64,000 nucleotides of DNA from Erysipelotrichaceae bacterium (GTDB lineage: Bacteria > Bacillota_I > Bacilli_A > Erysipelotrichales > Erysipelotrichaceae): NCBI GenBank assembly GCA_017454765.1, contig JAFTCJ010000025.1, positions 1-64,000 on the forward strand, read 5' to 3'. A model generated the notes under the pieces. It was not told the origin of the DNA, did not search any database, and saw nothing but the letters and a program-made list of their open reading frames with translations. Positions 24,318-33,305 of this stretch are shown piece after piece; within the stretch, counting starts at the first letter, position 1, and the number at the start of each line of letters is the position of its first letter. Both the position numbers and the translations under genes were made by a program.

Positions 24318-25223
24318 ATGATATTCCTCATCATCATAGTGATCCTGGCCCTGGCCGCCGAGATCTTCATCGCTGAAAAATGTCTGCAGATGATCGTTCA
24401 TCCCATTCGTCAGGACTACGCCCGTTCACGCAAGGTGACGATTGACGAAGGCTTCGGTGATTGTCTCGATGCCTATGACAAGAAGTGGGACAGGGAAGAC
24501 TTTTCGATCGACAGAAACGGCGTCATCATCCGCGGCGAGATCATCAGAAACCCCGATGCCGGAAATAAAGTAGCGATCATCGCCCACGGCCATACGGCCA
24601 ACCGTATCTCCGCAGTCAAGTATGCGGATCTCTTCTACCGCAGAGGCTATCATGCGGTGATCTATGACGAGCGCTATTTCGGCGAATCAGGCGGCGATTT
24701 CTGCACGCTGGGCGAAAGAGAAGCCGAAGACCTGGCAGCGATCATCGGATATGTCAGAGGCATCTTCAAGGACTGCTTCATCGCCTTGCACGGTGAGTCC
24801 ATGGGTGCGGCCACCGTACTGCTGGTGCAGAACCTGACAAAAACCGATCTGGTCGTTGCCGACTGTCCGTTTTCCGACAGCGAGCGTCTATTCAACGAAT
24901 ACATCGTCAGAAACATGTCCATCCCGCCCGTCCTGGTCATCCCGGTCATGAAACTGCTGGCACTGCTTCAGTACAACTATCACATCAGAAAGACCTCTCC
25001 GATACAAGCGGTGAAACAGACCGATGTTCCGATCTGCTTCATGCACGGCATCGCTGACACGCTGATCGTCTGTGACCACTCCAAAGTGATGTATGAAGTC
25101 TGCAGGAACCCTCTTTCAGAACTTCATCTGTTTGAAAACGCCAAGCACGCCATGTCGATCGTCACCGACAGAAAGAAATATGAAAAGATCCTCGATGAAT
25201 TCATCAGAAAATGCGGAGGCTAG
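24318..25223 (+). CDS. Membrane-anchored alpha/beta hydrolase
   Basis: 301 residues from the ATG at 24318 (AAGGAG upstream). The first 22 residues form one membrane anchor. AIIAHGHTANR is the oxyanion region, ALHGESMGAATVLL carries the nucleophile Ser, and DTLIVCDHSK and ENAKHAMSI carry the Asp and His of the triad. This is the serine-hydrolase type often called prolyl-oligopeptidase-like or monoacylglycerol-lipase-like. Middle gene of the MFS-hydrolase-ROK operon; it might deacylate the imported sugar, but this is only context. Confidence 0.87.
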   Translation: MIFLIIIVILALAAEIFIAEKCLQMIVHPIRQDYARSRKVTIDEGFGDCLDAYDKKWDREDFSIDRNGVIIRGEIIRNPDAGNKVAIIAHGHTANRISAVKYADLFYRRGYHAVIYDERYFGESGGDFCTLGEREAEDLAAIIGYVRGIFKDCFIALHGESMGAATVLLVQNLTKTDLVVADCPFSDSERLFNEYIVRNMSIPPVLVIPVMKLLALLQYNYHIRKTSPIQAVKQTDVPICFMHGIADTLIVCDHSKVMYEVCRNPLSELHLFENAKHAMSIVTDRKKYEKILDEFIRKCGG

Positions 25224-25226
25224 AAA

Positions 25227-26141
25227 ATGAAACAATACTTTGTACTGGATATGGGCGGGACCTTTGTCAAATACGCCCTGATGAATGAAAACAAAGAGAT
25301 CCTGGAACAGGGAAAACTCCCCTCTGTCCTCTCGGACATGGATTCCTTTCTCGCTTCTCTGGATGAACACATCAAACCCTTCCTGGGCAGATTTGAAGGT
25401 ATTGCCGTCTCCATGCCCGGCAGGATCGATACAGCAAACGGCATCGCCTACAACGGCGGAGCCTTCGTCTTTTTCGTGGACTCTCCCTTTGAGAAGATCC
25501 TGGAAGAAAGATACGGCGTACCGGCTACGATCGCCAACGACGGCAAGTGCGCTGCGGAAGCTGAAGCTACAAGCGGTGCCCTGAAAGACGTCGGCAGCGG
25601 TGCAGTCGTGATCATCGGTACCGGTATCGGCGGAGGCATCGTCCTTGATCACAAGGTATGGATGGGCAGCCAGGATGCGGCCGGTGAATTCTCCTATCTC
25701 ATTTCCGATTACGAAAGATTCATCCATTCCTCGTTCACCGATTTCTCTTCATTCCGCTGTGCCTGGACAGCCGGTTCCAGTACCACGGCACTGATCAGGG
25801 AATATGCCGCGCGCAAACAGAAAGATCCCTCGGAATTTGACGGAGTGAAATTCTTTGAAGCCTATGATGAGGGCGATCCCGATGCGGCTGCAACGTTGGA
25901 ACACTTCGGACAGTACACTGCTTCCGGTATCTTCGCCATTCAGGCCGTACTCGATCTTGAAAGGATCGCCATCGGCGGAGGCATCTCGGCCCGCAAGGAA
26001 GTGACCGATGTGATCAGAGACAGTCTGGAGAAAAAGTTCGACATGCCGTTCATTCCTTTCCGCAAACCGGAGGTCGTACGCTGCGTCTACGGCAGTGACG
26101 CTAATCTGATCGGCGCCCTGGAATTCCATCTGAACAGATAA
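25227..26141 (+). CDS. ROK-family sugar kinase
   Basis: 304 residues. VLDMGGTFVKYALMNE is the N-terminal ATP-phosphate loop, ATIANDGKCAAEAEA holds the catalytic Asp, and VVIIGTGIGGGIVLDHKVW the second phosphate loop. The usual ROK zinc motif of clustered Cys is missing; the segment reads AWTAGSSTTALI instead, as in beta-glucoside-kinase-type members. It phosphorylates a hexose or beta-glucoside in the cytoplasm. 3 bp after the hydrolase; a strong two-way terminator follows. Confidence 0.9.
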   Translation: MKQYFVLDMGGTFVKYALMNENKEILEQGKLPSVLSDMDSFLASLDEHIKPFLGRFEGIAVSMPGRIDTANGIAYNGGAFVFFVDSPFEKILEERYGVPATIANDGKCAAEAEATSGALKDVGSGAVVIIGTGIGGGIVLDHKVWMGSQDAAGEFSYLISDYERFIHSSFTDFSSFRCAWTAGSSTTALIREYAARKQKDPSEFDGVKFFEAYDEGDPDAAATLEHFGQYTASGIFAIQAVLDLERIAIGGGISARKEVTDVIRDSLEKKFDMPFIPFRKPEVVRCVYGSDANLIGALEFHLNR

Positions 26142-26170
26142 AAAACCGCTGAGTAATCAGCGGTTTTTTT
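26140..26170. terminator. Bidirectional terminator
   Basis: AAAAAACCGCTGA-GTAA-TCAGCGGTTTTTTT, a perfect 13-bp A/T-flanked stem between the convergent ROK and lipoprotein genes. Confidence 0.9.
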
Positions 26171-26182
26171 ACATCTTCATGA

Positions 26183-26665
26183 CTAAACTGATTCTGCCAG
26201 CTGTTCGCAGAAAGCTTCAAACGCCAGTCTTTTCTCGTAGGAAGCAAATGAGAATTCCTGGTACTCTGATCTGTCACCTTTCCAGTAGAGATAGAACCAG
26301 GGGCCGGAATCGCCGTCTTCCAATGATTCTTCTCTTTTTCTGACTGTTCCCTCTTTCAGGAAGTCAAAGAACTCTTCCCACTGTTCATCACTCAGTTCAA
26401 TGGTGCCGCTCTTCACGGTATCTTTTTCCGTTGCCGGACCGTAGCCGTCTTCCACCTGTCTTGTCTCATGGAAAAACATGTGCCTTCCTTCTTCGACATA
26501 AAAGTGATAACGCTGATAGAAGGCGTTGTAGTTGATATTGTCATAGGTATAATAAAACTCACTGATCTCATCGATCCCGATATTCTTTCCGACGATCTTT
26601 TCCCCAGCACAGCCTGCCAGCAGTCCTGCCAGAGAAAGCAGAGTCATTATCCGCATCACTTTCAT
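26183..26665 (-). CDS. Lipoprotein of unknown function
   Basis: 160 residues. The signal MRIMTLLSLAGLLAGCAG has a good lipobox with Cys at 19. The mature part contains EFYYTYDNINYNAFYQRYHF and a tail WFYLYWKGDRSEYQEFSFA, which look like a small beta-rich domain found in uncharacterised Bacillota lipoproteins. No recognisable family. Single gene facing the ROK terminator. Confidence 0.75.
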   Translation of the reverse strand: MKVMRIMTLLSLAGLLAGCAGEKIVGKNIGIDEISEFYYTYDNINYNAFYQRYHFYVEEGRHMFFHETRQVEDGYGPATEKDTVKSGTIELSDEQWEEFFDFLKEGTVRKREESLEDGDSGPWFYLYWKGDRSEYQEFSFASYEKRLAFEAFCEQLAESV

Positions 26666-26720
26666 ACAACACCTCCAAAGACAATTCCATCATACCATCT
26701 TTCCCCTGAATACAAAAAAG

Positions 26721-26742
26721 CAGCCTCCTTTCGAAGACTGCA
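26721..26742 (-). terminator. Terminator after the 26747 gene
   Basis: GCAGTCTTCGAAAGGAGGCTGC on the minus strand folds with a GAAA-type loop and is followed by TTTTTTGT. Confidence 0.75.
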
Positions 26743-26746
26743 TCTT

Positions 26747-27526
26747 TCAGAACGGATTCTTACAGATCTTCACATCGATTGACAGGGCATAAGGAAATTC
26801 ATCGTTTTTCTCAGCCACTTCCGCCAGGATCAGATGGTCCTCATCGAAATACTTCAGCAATTCCTTCGCGTTCTTCCCGCTGATATAGCCGCTGATGGAA
26901 ACGTGATCGATGCTGCAGAAGATCCTGCTTCCCGCTTTCCTTAACAGTACGCCTTCACCGATACGGCAGTAATCGATCGCTTCCGAAAGATCTTCATTGC
27001 CGATATCGACCAGACGGCATCTTTTCTCATTCAGACATTTCAATGAAGCGGTATCGATGTCGCAGTAGACACCGATCAGATAGCGGATCTCTCCTTCCTC
27101 TTCGTCTCCGTAGATGAATTCGACTCTGCTTTCGATCTTGAGATCTTCATTCTTCTTTCGAAAGAGACTCAGTTCCTCGTCCTGATCCATCAGGATCTCC
27201 GAGAAAGCGTCCATCCTGTCGGCTGAAAACAGTTTTGCGAAACTGACGACGGAAAAATCGATGTCGATGCTTCGTCTGAATACTTTGACCAAGGGCATCC
27301 CGTCGACTCTTGCATCAAGCTGACGGAAGCGGAAATAGGCTTCCTCCTCAAAACGCAAGCGCTGTCTGATCTCTTCCCTGGTGATGAAACAGGAAGAGAG
27401 AAACTGCTTCTCGAAACTGTCGGGATCTGTCTTTTTGATCCTGTCACAGAGTTCTTCGTAGAGTCTTTTCTCCTGTTTCCGGTCATAATGAAAAACAGTG
27501 CCGAAAGGCGATAAGATTGGAATCAT
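26747..27526 (-). CDS. Hypothetical cytoplasmic protein
   Basis: 259 residues, no signal or membrane segment, rich in acidic and basic residues. It starts MIPILSPFGTVFHYDRKQEK and has a helical first half and a beta-rich second half (RVEFIYGDEEEGEIRYLIGVY, GEGVLLRKAGSRIFCSIDHV). I do not recognise a family. It has its own terminator and lies between the lipoprotein and the broken CotH gene. Confidence 0.55.
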   Translation of the reverse strand: MIPILSPFGTVFHYDRKQEKRLYEELCDRIKKTDPDSFEKQFLSSCFITREEIRQRLRFEEEAYFRFRQLDARVDGMPLVKVFRRSIDIDFSVVSFAKLFSADRMDAFSEILMDQDEELSLFRKKNEDLKIESRVEFIYGDEEEGEIRYLIGVYCDIDTASLKCLNEKRCRLVDIGNEDLSEAIDYCRIGEGVLLRKAGSRIFCSIDHVSISGYISGKNAKELLKYFDEDHLILAEVAEKNDEFPYALSIDVKICKNPF

Positions 27527-27568
27527 TGTTTTTTTACCTCCGGGTTCTTACAGCTCCATCATATAAAA

Positions 27569-27590
27569 AACATATCGTTTCCGATATGTT
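27569..27590 (-). terminator. Terminator after the broken CotH gene
   Basis: AACATATCG-GAAA-CGATATGTT on the minus strand, followed by TTTTATATG; 16 bp past the stop at 27607. Confidence 0.8.
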
Positions 27591-27606
27591 CAGATGAAGA
27601 CTGTGA

Positions 27607-29010
27607 TCAGTTCATGTCCAGCAGATCGATACCGGAGGCATCGGCCCAATCGGATGGATCCTGTTCGCTGCTGTGGGTCGAAAGCGTTCCGTTCAGCTGT
27701 TTCTGTATGCTTGCGGCCCTGACGAAACAGAACTGTTTCATGGCTTCATAGCCCTTCTCAAACTGTTTGGTCGTAAAGAAGGCAGTCGGATCTTTTTCCA
27801 CATACTCTCTTAACATCGCATGGATCCTGTCGGCTTCTGTTTCAAAATCACCGGAAGCGATATAATCAACGATCGCATCGAATTACTCGTGGTATCTATT
27901 AAAATATTCCTCACTCTTCACGATCCAGCTCCACATCGGACGCTCTTCCTCGCCAGTCAGATACAAGGGCGTATCGATGCCTTGATTGATCAGCCTGCCC
28001 GGATCGGCATAATCCGTTTCAGGGATCAGGATCGATGCGGTCGCAAAGGCGAGATTGTAATCCCACGGAAGCATCGCCAGCTTTCCTTCATTCTCATAGA
28101 GATAATAGTTGTGCAGCATCGGTCCGATATAACCGTCATAGTTGAGCAGGAAGACGTTGGCCGCAAAATATCTGATGATCTCATCGGTATCAAGATACTG
28201 TTCCAGGTCCCTGTTTTTACTCAGTGCCTGAAGTGCCTCGATGACTCTTCTGTAATCTTCCTCTTCCGCCTTGGTCTCCGCATTGTCAAAGATGGCTGAA
28301 TAACTGTCGATCTCATCGTCTCTGTATACGAGATCGGCGCCCGCTGCCTCACCGGTCGACACCGGAGCGCCGTTCAGGATCGCTTCGATATCTTCCAGTG
28401 ACAATGAAACGCCTTCGCTTTCCGGTTTGTAGAGGACTCCCTTGCCTTTGTAATTCCGTTTCAGGAAACTCTTTCCGATATCTTCAACGGCGCCATAGAG
28501 GCCGTGGTCTTTGCCGTTGATCCTGAGCCATACATAGCTGTACAAAGGAGCGTTGACATCTGCCTTCCTGAAGATCTCATAACTGAGAAAATCCTTCATA
28601 TAAGCGGTATCCGAAAACAGATTGTTGAGACTCAGTTTGCTGAGACCGTGGTATGTCTGGCCGTCTATGTTCTTGCCGAAATTGACCTTGAAACTGTAGC
28701 GGTCACTGTTTTCATCGTTCGCCACAAACATCAGACTGGAGTTGCCTTTGGTGCTGAAAGAAACATCCTGATATGTCTCGCCGTCGATCGTGATATCCGC
28801 TGTATATTTGCTCTTGTCGGCGGGATGTGAGAGAAGGTCGTTCCAGTCTTCCTCACTGATGGAAACATCGATCTCATGGACATAGGAGGTATCAAAAAGA
28901 TACTGTTCGTAATCGGATATCGTTTCCTGTTTCTTCTCTTCTTCCTTCTTTCCGCATCCGGAAAGGATCAGCAGCAGTGTCATGATAACCAGGCAGATTT
29001 TTGTTTTCAT
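27607..29010 (-). pseudogene. CotH-family lipoprotein interrupted by an in-frame TAA
   Basis: From the ATG at 29010 the frame gives a lipoprotein signal (ICLVIMTLLLILSGCGKK, lipobox Cys at about 20) and a CotH kinase domain (VSFSTKGNSSLMFVAN, LSKLSLNNLFSDTAYMKDFL, MLPWDYNLAFA). At 27883-27885 a TAA follows YFNRYHE. Reading on in the same frame gives FDAIVDYIASGDFETEADRI and then the conserved EKDPTAFFTTKQFEKGYEAM and FCFVRAASIQKQLNG to the true stop at 27607. One base change (for example from AAA or GAA) explains it. The product is either truncated by about 90 residues or made by readthrough. Confidence 0.85.
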
Positions 29011-29113
29011 AAGGCTCACCGTATCTTTATGTTTTATTATACCCGAATATGTAACAACAAAAACGGATCCGCTTCCGTTGGCCCATCGGTTACAATAAGG
29101 ATGAAGAAACAGA

Positions 29114-29668
29114 ATGATCAGGATCAGATCCGCAAAGAAAGAAGACCTCAGAGAGATACAGCTGATCAATCAGCTCAACTCTTCCCATCCCGACAAGCCG
29201 CAGAATGAGAAAGAATTCTGTCTTTATCTTTATACCGGCTATTATATGAAATTTGAAACGGAAAACTGCTTTGTTGCAGTCGATGACGATAATGATGAGA
29301 TCGCCGGATACATCCTGGCCGCAGCAGACTGTGACGATTATCTTTCGCAGATCGAAAACGACTATCACGCAGAAGCGATCAAACTGGGATTTGAACAGAG
29401 GTTCCTGGAAGAGATCCGCACCTATGAAAAATACAAGGCGGAATACCCTGCCCATTTCCACATTGATGTCAAACCCGGATATCAGCGAAAAGGCATCGGT
29501 TCCATGCTGCTGAATGCTCAGATCGCAAACCTGAAAGATCAGGGTGTCAGGGGACTGATGCTGAGCGTCGGAAAGAATAAAAGATCAGGAAACCGTTTCT
29601 ATGAGAAAAACGGTTTCCTGATCATCGATGAAAACGATGATTCCTATATCAGGGGAAAGAAACTGTAA
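29114..29668 (+). CDS. GNAT acetyltransferase
   Basis: 184 residues. MIRIRSAKKEDLREIQLI opens a GNAT domain; FHIDVKPGYQRKGIGSMLL is the acetyl-CoA loop (R/Q-x2-G-x-G/A), and NKRSGNRFYEKNGFLII is motif B. Between them a long variable insert (about 45-110) is unlike RimI and may set the substrate. Divergent from the broken CotH gene, followed by a strong two-way terminator. Substrate unknown. Confidence 0.87.
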   Translation: MIRIRSAKKEDLREIQLINQLNSSHPDKPQNEKEFCLYLYTGYYMKFETENCFVAVDDDNDEIAGYILAAADCDDYLSQIENDYHAEAIKLGFEQRFLEEIRTYEKYKAEYPAHFHIDVKPGYQRKGIGSMLLNAQIANLKDQGVRGLMLSVGKNKRSGNRFYEKNGFLIIDENDDSYIRGKKL

Positions 29669-29678
29669 GACTTGAAAT

Positions 29679-29710
29679 AAAATGGTTTGCGGTCATCCGC
29701 AAACCATTTT
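29679..29710. terminator. Bidirectional terminator
   Basis: AAAATGGTTTGCGG-TCAT-CCGCAAACCATTTT, a perfect 14-bp stem between the convergent GNAT and GH13 genes, with T-runs on both sides. Confidence 0.92.
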
Positions 29711-29713
29711 TTC

Positions 29714-31204
29714 TTAGTTTTCTTTTCTGATCAGTACCGCAGATCCTGCAGGCAGATATTGTTCAAACGCTGCAGAAGCGATGATCATCTTTCCTTTAGC
29801 TTCATATTTCTTTCCTGAGAGATTCATGATCAGCTGATGCTTTCCTCTGTCAAAGAAGAAGACCCTGTTTTTCTCAGAGATATCCACATGAGGATCGGAC
29901 AGATCCCTGATCTTCTTTCGCAATGCGATCAGCCGGCAGATGAAGTGGTAGAGGGAATCCTCATCTTCTTTCGCCTGCTTCACTGAAACAGTATTCTTCG
30001 GGTCAAACGGAAGATAAGGATCCTTGCCCATGGTGAAGCCGTGATACGGTTTTCTCTCATCCCAGATCATGGGAGTCCTGGTACCTGTGCGCTGATAGCC
30101 TCCGTCTTTGGAAGGAAGATCGGATGTCTTCATCGCAATCTCGTCTCCGTACAGGATAAAGGGGATGCCCGGAAGACAGAACAGGAACATGTAGAACACT
30201 TTCAGTTCATCCTGATCCAGATAATTGGCGATGCGCCAGGTGTCGTGGTTACCGGAGATCAGAGCCAGATAAGCCTTCTGTTTCTCTGCCTCTTCAAAAC
30301 GCTGTCTCATGTCTTTCAGGGTGAAGGCAACGTCATTGTTTCCATGGATCACGGAAATGCCTCTTGTCGATGCATCGCTGCGGAAGAAGCGGTGATAGAA
30401 ATTGTCCCAATGATCCAGTACGAAGTCGGAATCAAAACCCGCCTCAAAGGAGCGTTTCGGATCAGACCATTCACTCACCAGGAAAACATCGGGATATTCT
30501 TTTCTGATCCTTGCGAAGATCCATTTCCAGACGGTAACGGTGGCCGATCTGTCATCGTCGTTTTTCACCAAGGAATCCGCCATATCCACACGGAAGCCGT
30601 CGGCACCCTTACTCAGCCAGAAGCGCATGACCTTCAGCATGTATTCTCTTGCCCGATAGGTCCTCTTGTCTTTGTAGGACATCTGCCACTCAGGGTGATC
30701 GATGCGGTTGAAACCGTAATTGAAAGCCGGCTGATGGCCGAAGAAATTCACCATGTAGCAGCCATGCCGGTCAAACATGCCTGAGATCAGATTGTTTCCC
30801 TTGTCCCAGGGATTGTCGTTCCAGATGAAGAGATCGCTGTATTCATTCCTTTCCGCCTTCGCGCTTTTTAGGAAATCGGGATTACTTAGGGCGGCATGTC
30901 CGGCCACCAGATCGAGGATGATCCGGATATCCCTGCGATGTGCCTCTTTGCACAATTCCGTGAAATCCTTCATCGTACCGAAACGGGGATCGACATCGAA
31001 AAAATCTTCCACATCATAGCCGCCGTCCTTAAACGGGGAGACATAAAAAGGATTGAGCCATACCGCATTGAAGCCCATCTCCTGTATATGATCCAGTCTT
31101 GAGATGATGCCTTTCAGATCGCCGATGCCGTCATTGTTGCTGTCGGCAAAAGAAGTCGGATAGATCTCATAGACGATCAGATCCCTGAATTTACGTTTGC
31201 TCAT
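29714..31204 (-). CDS. GH13 alpha-glycosidase
   Basis: 496 residues. The barrel motifs are clear: DLVAGHAA (region I), GFRVDMAD (nucleophile Asp), LVSEWSD (acid/base Glu) and SGNHDTWR (transition-state Asp). YEIYPTSFADSNNDGIGDLKG is the usual GH13 start. Members of this size act on alpha-glucans, trehalose or sucrose-type sugars; the specificity cannot be fixed. No signal peptide, so it works in the cytoplasm. Sits 39 bp downstream of the MazG-like gene; start supported by GGGGG upstream. Confidence 0.9.
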   Translation of the reverse strand: MSKRKFRDLIVYEIYPTSFADSNNDGIGDLKGIISRLDHIQEMGFNAVWLNPFYVSPFKDGGYDVEDFFDVDPRFGTMKDFTELCKEAHRRDIRIILDLVAGHAALSNPDFLKSAKAERNEYSDLFIWNDNPWDKGNNLISGMFDRHGCYMVNFFGHQPAFNYGFNRIDHPEWQMSYKDKRTYRAREYMLKVMRFWLSKGADGFRVDMADSLVKNDDDRSATVTVWKWIFARIRKEYPDVFLVSEWSDPKRSFEAGFDSDFVLDHWDNFYHRFFRSDASTRGISVIHGNNDVAFTLKDMRQRFEEAEKQKAYLALISGNHDTWRIANYLDQDELKVFYMFLFCLPGIPFILYGDEIAMKTSDLPSKDGGYQRTGTRTPMIWDERKPYHGFTMGKDPYLPFDPKNTVSVKQAKEDEDSLYHFICRLIALRKKIRDLSDPHVDISEKNRVFFFDRGKHQLIMNLSGKKYEAKGKMIIASAAFEQYLPAGSAVLIRKEN

Positions 31205-31243
31205 GATGATACCCCCGTCAGTGAAAAACAGGTCTGTGACCTG

Positions 31244-31570
31244 TCATTTCAGTTTGTCATATTTGACGCTGCTGCCCCTTGCCTTGTCAACAGGATACTT
31301 CAGCGCATTCTTGTCCATCTTGCGGTCTGTGATCTCAATCAGATCGACACCCAGTGCTTCACTCAGATCCAGCAGATAGGTGTAGACATCAGCCATCTCT
31401 TCGCATACCGCTTCCTTGTCAAAGTCTTCGCTCCATTGAAAACACTCCAGCAGCTCTCCGGCTTCGATGGCGATCGATTTGGCAAGATTCTGTGGAGAAT
31501 GGAACTGCATCCAGTCCCGTTCTTCATTGAAGTCATGGATCTTTTGTTTCAATTGTTTGAGATCTGTCAT
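31244..31570 (-). CDS. MazG-like nucleotide pyrophosphohydrolase
   Basis: 108 residues from the ATG at 31570 (CAGGGGAAATAAT). The EAGELLECFQW and EEMADVYTYLLDL blocks give the E-x2-E...E-x2-D metal sites of the all-alpha NTP-PPase (MazG/RS21-C6) superfamily, which hydrolyse non-canonical or damaged dNTPs. It follows the MscS gene with one base between stop and start, so the two are co-translated. Confidence 0.9.
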   Translation of the reverse strand: MTDLKQLKQKIHDFNEERDWMQFHSPQNLAKSIAIEAGELLECFQWSEDFDKEAVCEEMADVYTYLLDLSEALGVDLIEITDRKMDKNALKYPVDKARGSSVKYDKLK

Positions 31571-31571
31571 A

Positions 31572-32417
31572 TTATTTCCCCTGATGTACGACGATCTGCG
31601 TGAACGGGATCTCGATCTTTTCTTTCTCAAAACCTTCCTTGATCAGAAGCTTGAGTTCTCTTTCCGCCTTCCAGTGCATCATCGGCACGGTCTCGACGCG
31701 GATCGTCAGATTGACACTGCTGTCACCGAAACTGCCGATGCCCAGAACCTGCGGTTCATTCACCAGGATCTCCTGATTTTCATCATAATACTTCTTGCAG
31801 ATCTTCTGCAGTACGGCCATGACTTTTCTGGTATCCGCATCATAGGCTGTCGGGATCGACATGAAAGTCACGATATTGTTTCTTGAATAATTGACCACGT
31901 CTGTGATCGAACCGTTGGGGATGATGATCTTCTTGCCCCTGCTGGAAAGATAGGTGACTCTAAGGGCGATCGAAGTGACCGTTCCTTCATATTCGCCGAT
32001 CTTGACATAGTCGCCGACATAGAACTGTCTTTCAAACAGGATGAACATGCCTGCCAGGATATCCTTGATGATGGATTGGGCACCGAAGGAGATAATAAGT
32101 CCGCCGACTCCGGCGGCAACGACTGCCGAGGAGATCTCATCGGACATGCCGATCTGGGCCAGACAAAGGATGATCGCGATCAGATAGACCACATAGCGGG
32201 CCACCGAATGAAAGACCGTCATCGACGTCTTCACTTCCTGAGCCTTCACGCTGTCGGAGATCTTTCCCGCCTTCTTCATCGCTCTTGCCGTGAAGGTGGA
32301 GACGATGTTCATGAGCAGTTTCGCCAGCAGCAGGATGATCGCGATGCAGATGATGTTGACGATTATTGATAAGAGGTCGGCCTTGGCCTGTTCCAGTAAA
32401 TCATTCAGCCATTTCAT
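31572..32417 (-). CDS. MscS-family mechanosensitive channel
   Basis: 281 residues. Three N-terminal helices are followed by the pore helix and MscS domain: GVGGLIISFGAQSIIKDILAG is the Gly/Ala-rich TM3, and FERQFYVGDYVKIGEYEGTV and IIPNGSITDVVNYSR are the conserved beta-domain. The channel opens when membrane tension rises in hypo-osmotic shock. Upstream of the MazG-like gene. Confidence 0.93.
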   Translation of the reverse strand: MKWLNDLLEQAKADLLSIIVNIICIAIILLLAKLLMNIVSTFTARAMKKAGKISDSVKAQEVKTSMTVFHSVARYVVYLIAIILCLAQIGMSDEISSAVVAAGVGGLIISFGAQSIIKDILAGMFILFERQFYVGDYVKIGEYEGTVTSIALRVTYLSSRGKKIIIPNGSITDVVNYSRNNIVTFMSIPTAYDADTRKVMAVLQKICKKYYDENQEILVNEPQVLGIGSFGDSSVNLTIRVETVPMMHWKAERELKLLIKEGFEKEKIEIPFTQIVVHQGK

Positions 32418-32443
32418 AGTTCCATTATAATCCTTTCAGCCCT

Positions 32444-33304
32444 TCAGCAGTTTCCGGTATAGACGTAATTGAGATTTTCCCTGGCAGTTTCAGCCAGCTC
32501 ATAGACCTTCCTTACATCAGTCGCATCCCGATCCGTCATATGGAAACGCGGAAAGAAACGCGATACGTGAAGGACGATGTCCTTTCCGATCGTGTTACCG
32601 TCTTTGTCCTTGAGTTTCGATACCCACTCTGACAGCTGTTTCATTTCTTCTTGCGTATCGTTTTCACCGGGTACGATCAGTGTGGTCAGCTCCACATGGC
32701 AATACTTCACGGCTTCCTCAATGAAGTCCATGACCATCTTCCGGTTTCCTTTCAGTATATCTTCATAATAATGATCGCTGAAACCCTTGAGGTCAATGTT
32801 CATCGCATCGATATAGGGGATGATCTCATGCAGGATCTGTAGTTCAGCTGTACCGTTGGAGACCAGGACGTTCTTCATGCCCGCCTCATGAACGAGCTTT
32901 GCGCAGTCTCTTACAAACTCATAGCCGATCAGCGGTTCATTGTAGGTATAGGCGATGCCGATATTGCCTTTGGCTTCATAGCGCCTGGCGATCATCACCA
33001 GCTCTTCCGGAGAAACGGATTCCGCCTTGTCCGCATAGGCAAAAGCCTCTTTCGACCAGGAGATGTCGTAGTTCTGACAGAAGGGACAGCGCAGGTTGCA
33101 GCCGAAGCTGCCCAGCGACAGGATGATGCTTCCGGGGAAGAAATGCCTCAGGGGTTTCTTCTCGATCGGATCGAAAGCCAGCCCGGTGATCTTCCCGTAG
33201 TTGAAAGCCTCGCTCTTTCCGTTCCTGCAGATCCTGCCGCCGCAGAAACCGATCGCTCCTTCTTTCAGTTGACAATGTCTGAAACAGACCTCACATCTTG
33301 CCAT
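32444..33304 (-). CDS. amrS: AmmeMemoRadiSam system radical SAM enzyme
   Basis: 286 residues. CNLRCPFCQNYDISWSKEA (about 73-91) has the C-x3-C-x2-C iron-sulfur motif with the adjacent F/N of the AmrS type. An N-terminal CEVCFRHCQLKEGAIGFCG Cys cluster is also family-typical. It is adjacent to the Memo-AMMECR1 fusion, one base after that gene's stop, the usual partnership. The reaction is not settled. Confidence 0.92.
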   Translation of the reverse strand: MARCEVCFRHCQLKEGAIGFCGGRICRNGKSEAFNYGKITGLAFDPIEKKPLRHFFPGSIILSLGSFGCNLRCPFCQNYDISWSKEAFAYADKAESVSPEELVMIARRYEAKGNIGIAYTYNEPLIGYEFVRDCAKLVHEAGMKNVLVSNGTAELQILHEIIPYIDAMNIDLKGFSDHYYEDILKGNRKMVMDFIEEAVKYCHVELTTLIVPGENDTQEEMKQLSEWVSKLKDKDGNTIGKDIVLHVSRFFPRFHMTDRDATDVRKVYELAETARENLNYVYTGNC

Positions 33305-33305
33305 A

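Noticed and set aside
23000-25223. Long alternative-frame ORFs over the MFS and hydrolase genes
   Set aside because: They mirror the high-GC codon structure of the real genes and show no family features.
27883-29010. Selenocysteine or pyrrolysine recoding at the CotH stop
   Set aside because: The stop is TAA, which is not used for either, and no recoding hairpin is apparent.
29010-29169. Longer N terminus for the broken CotH gene
   Set aside because: The extra 53 residues lack a ribosome site and would bury a good lipoprotein signal.
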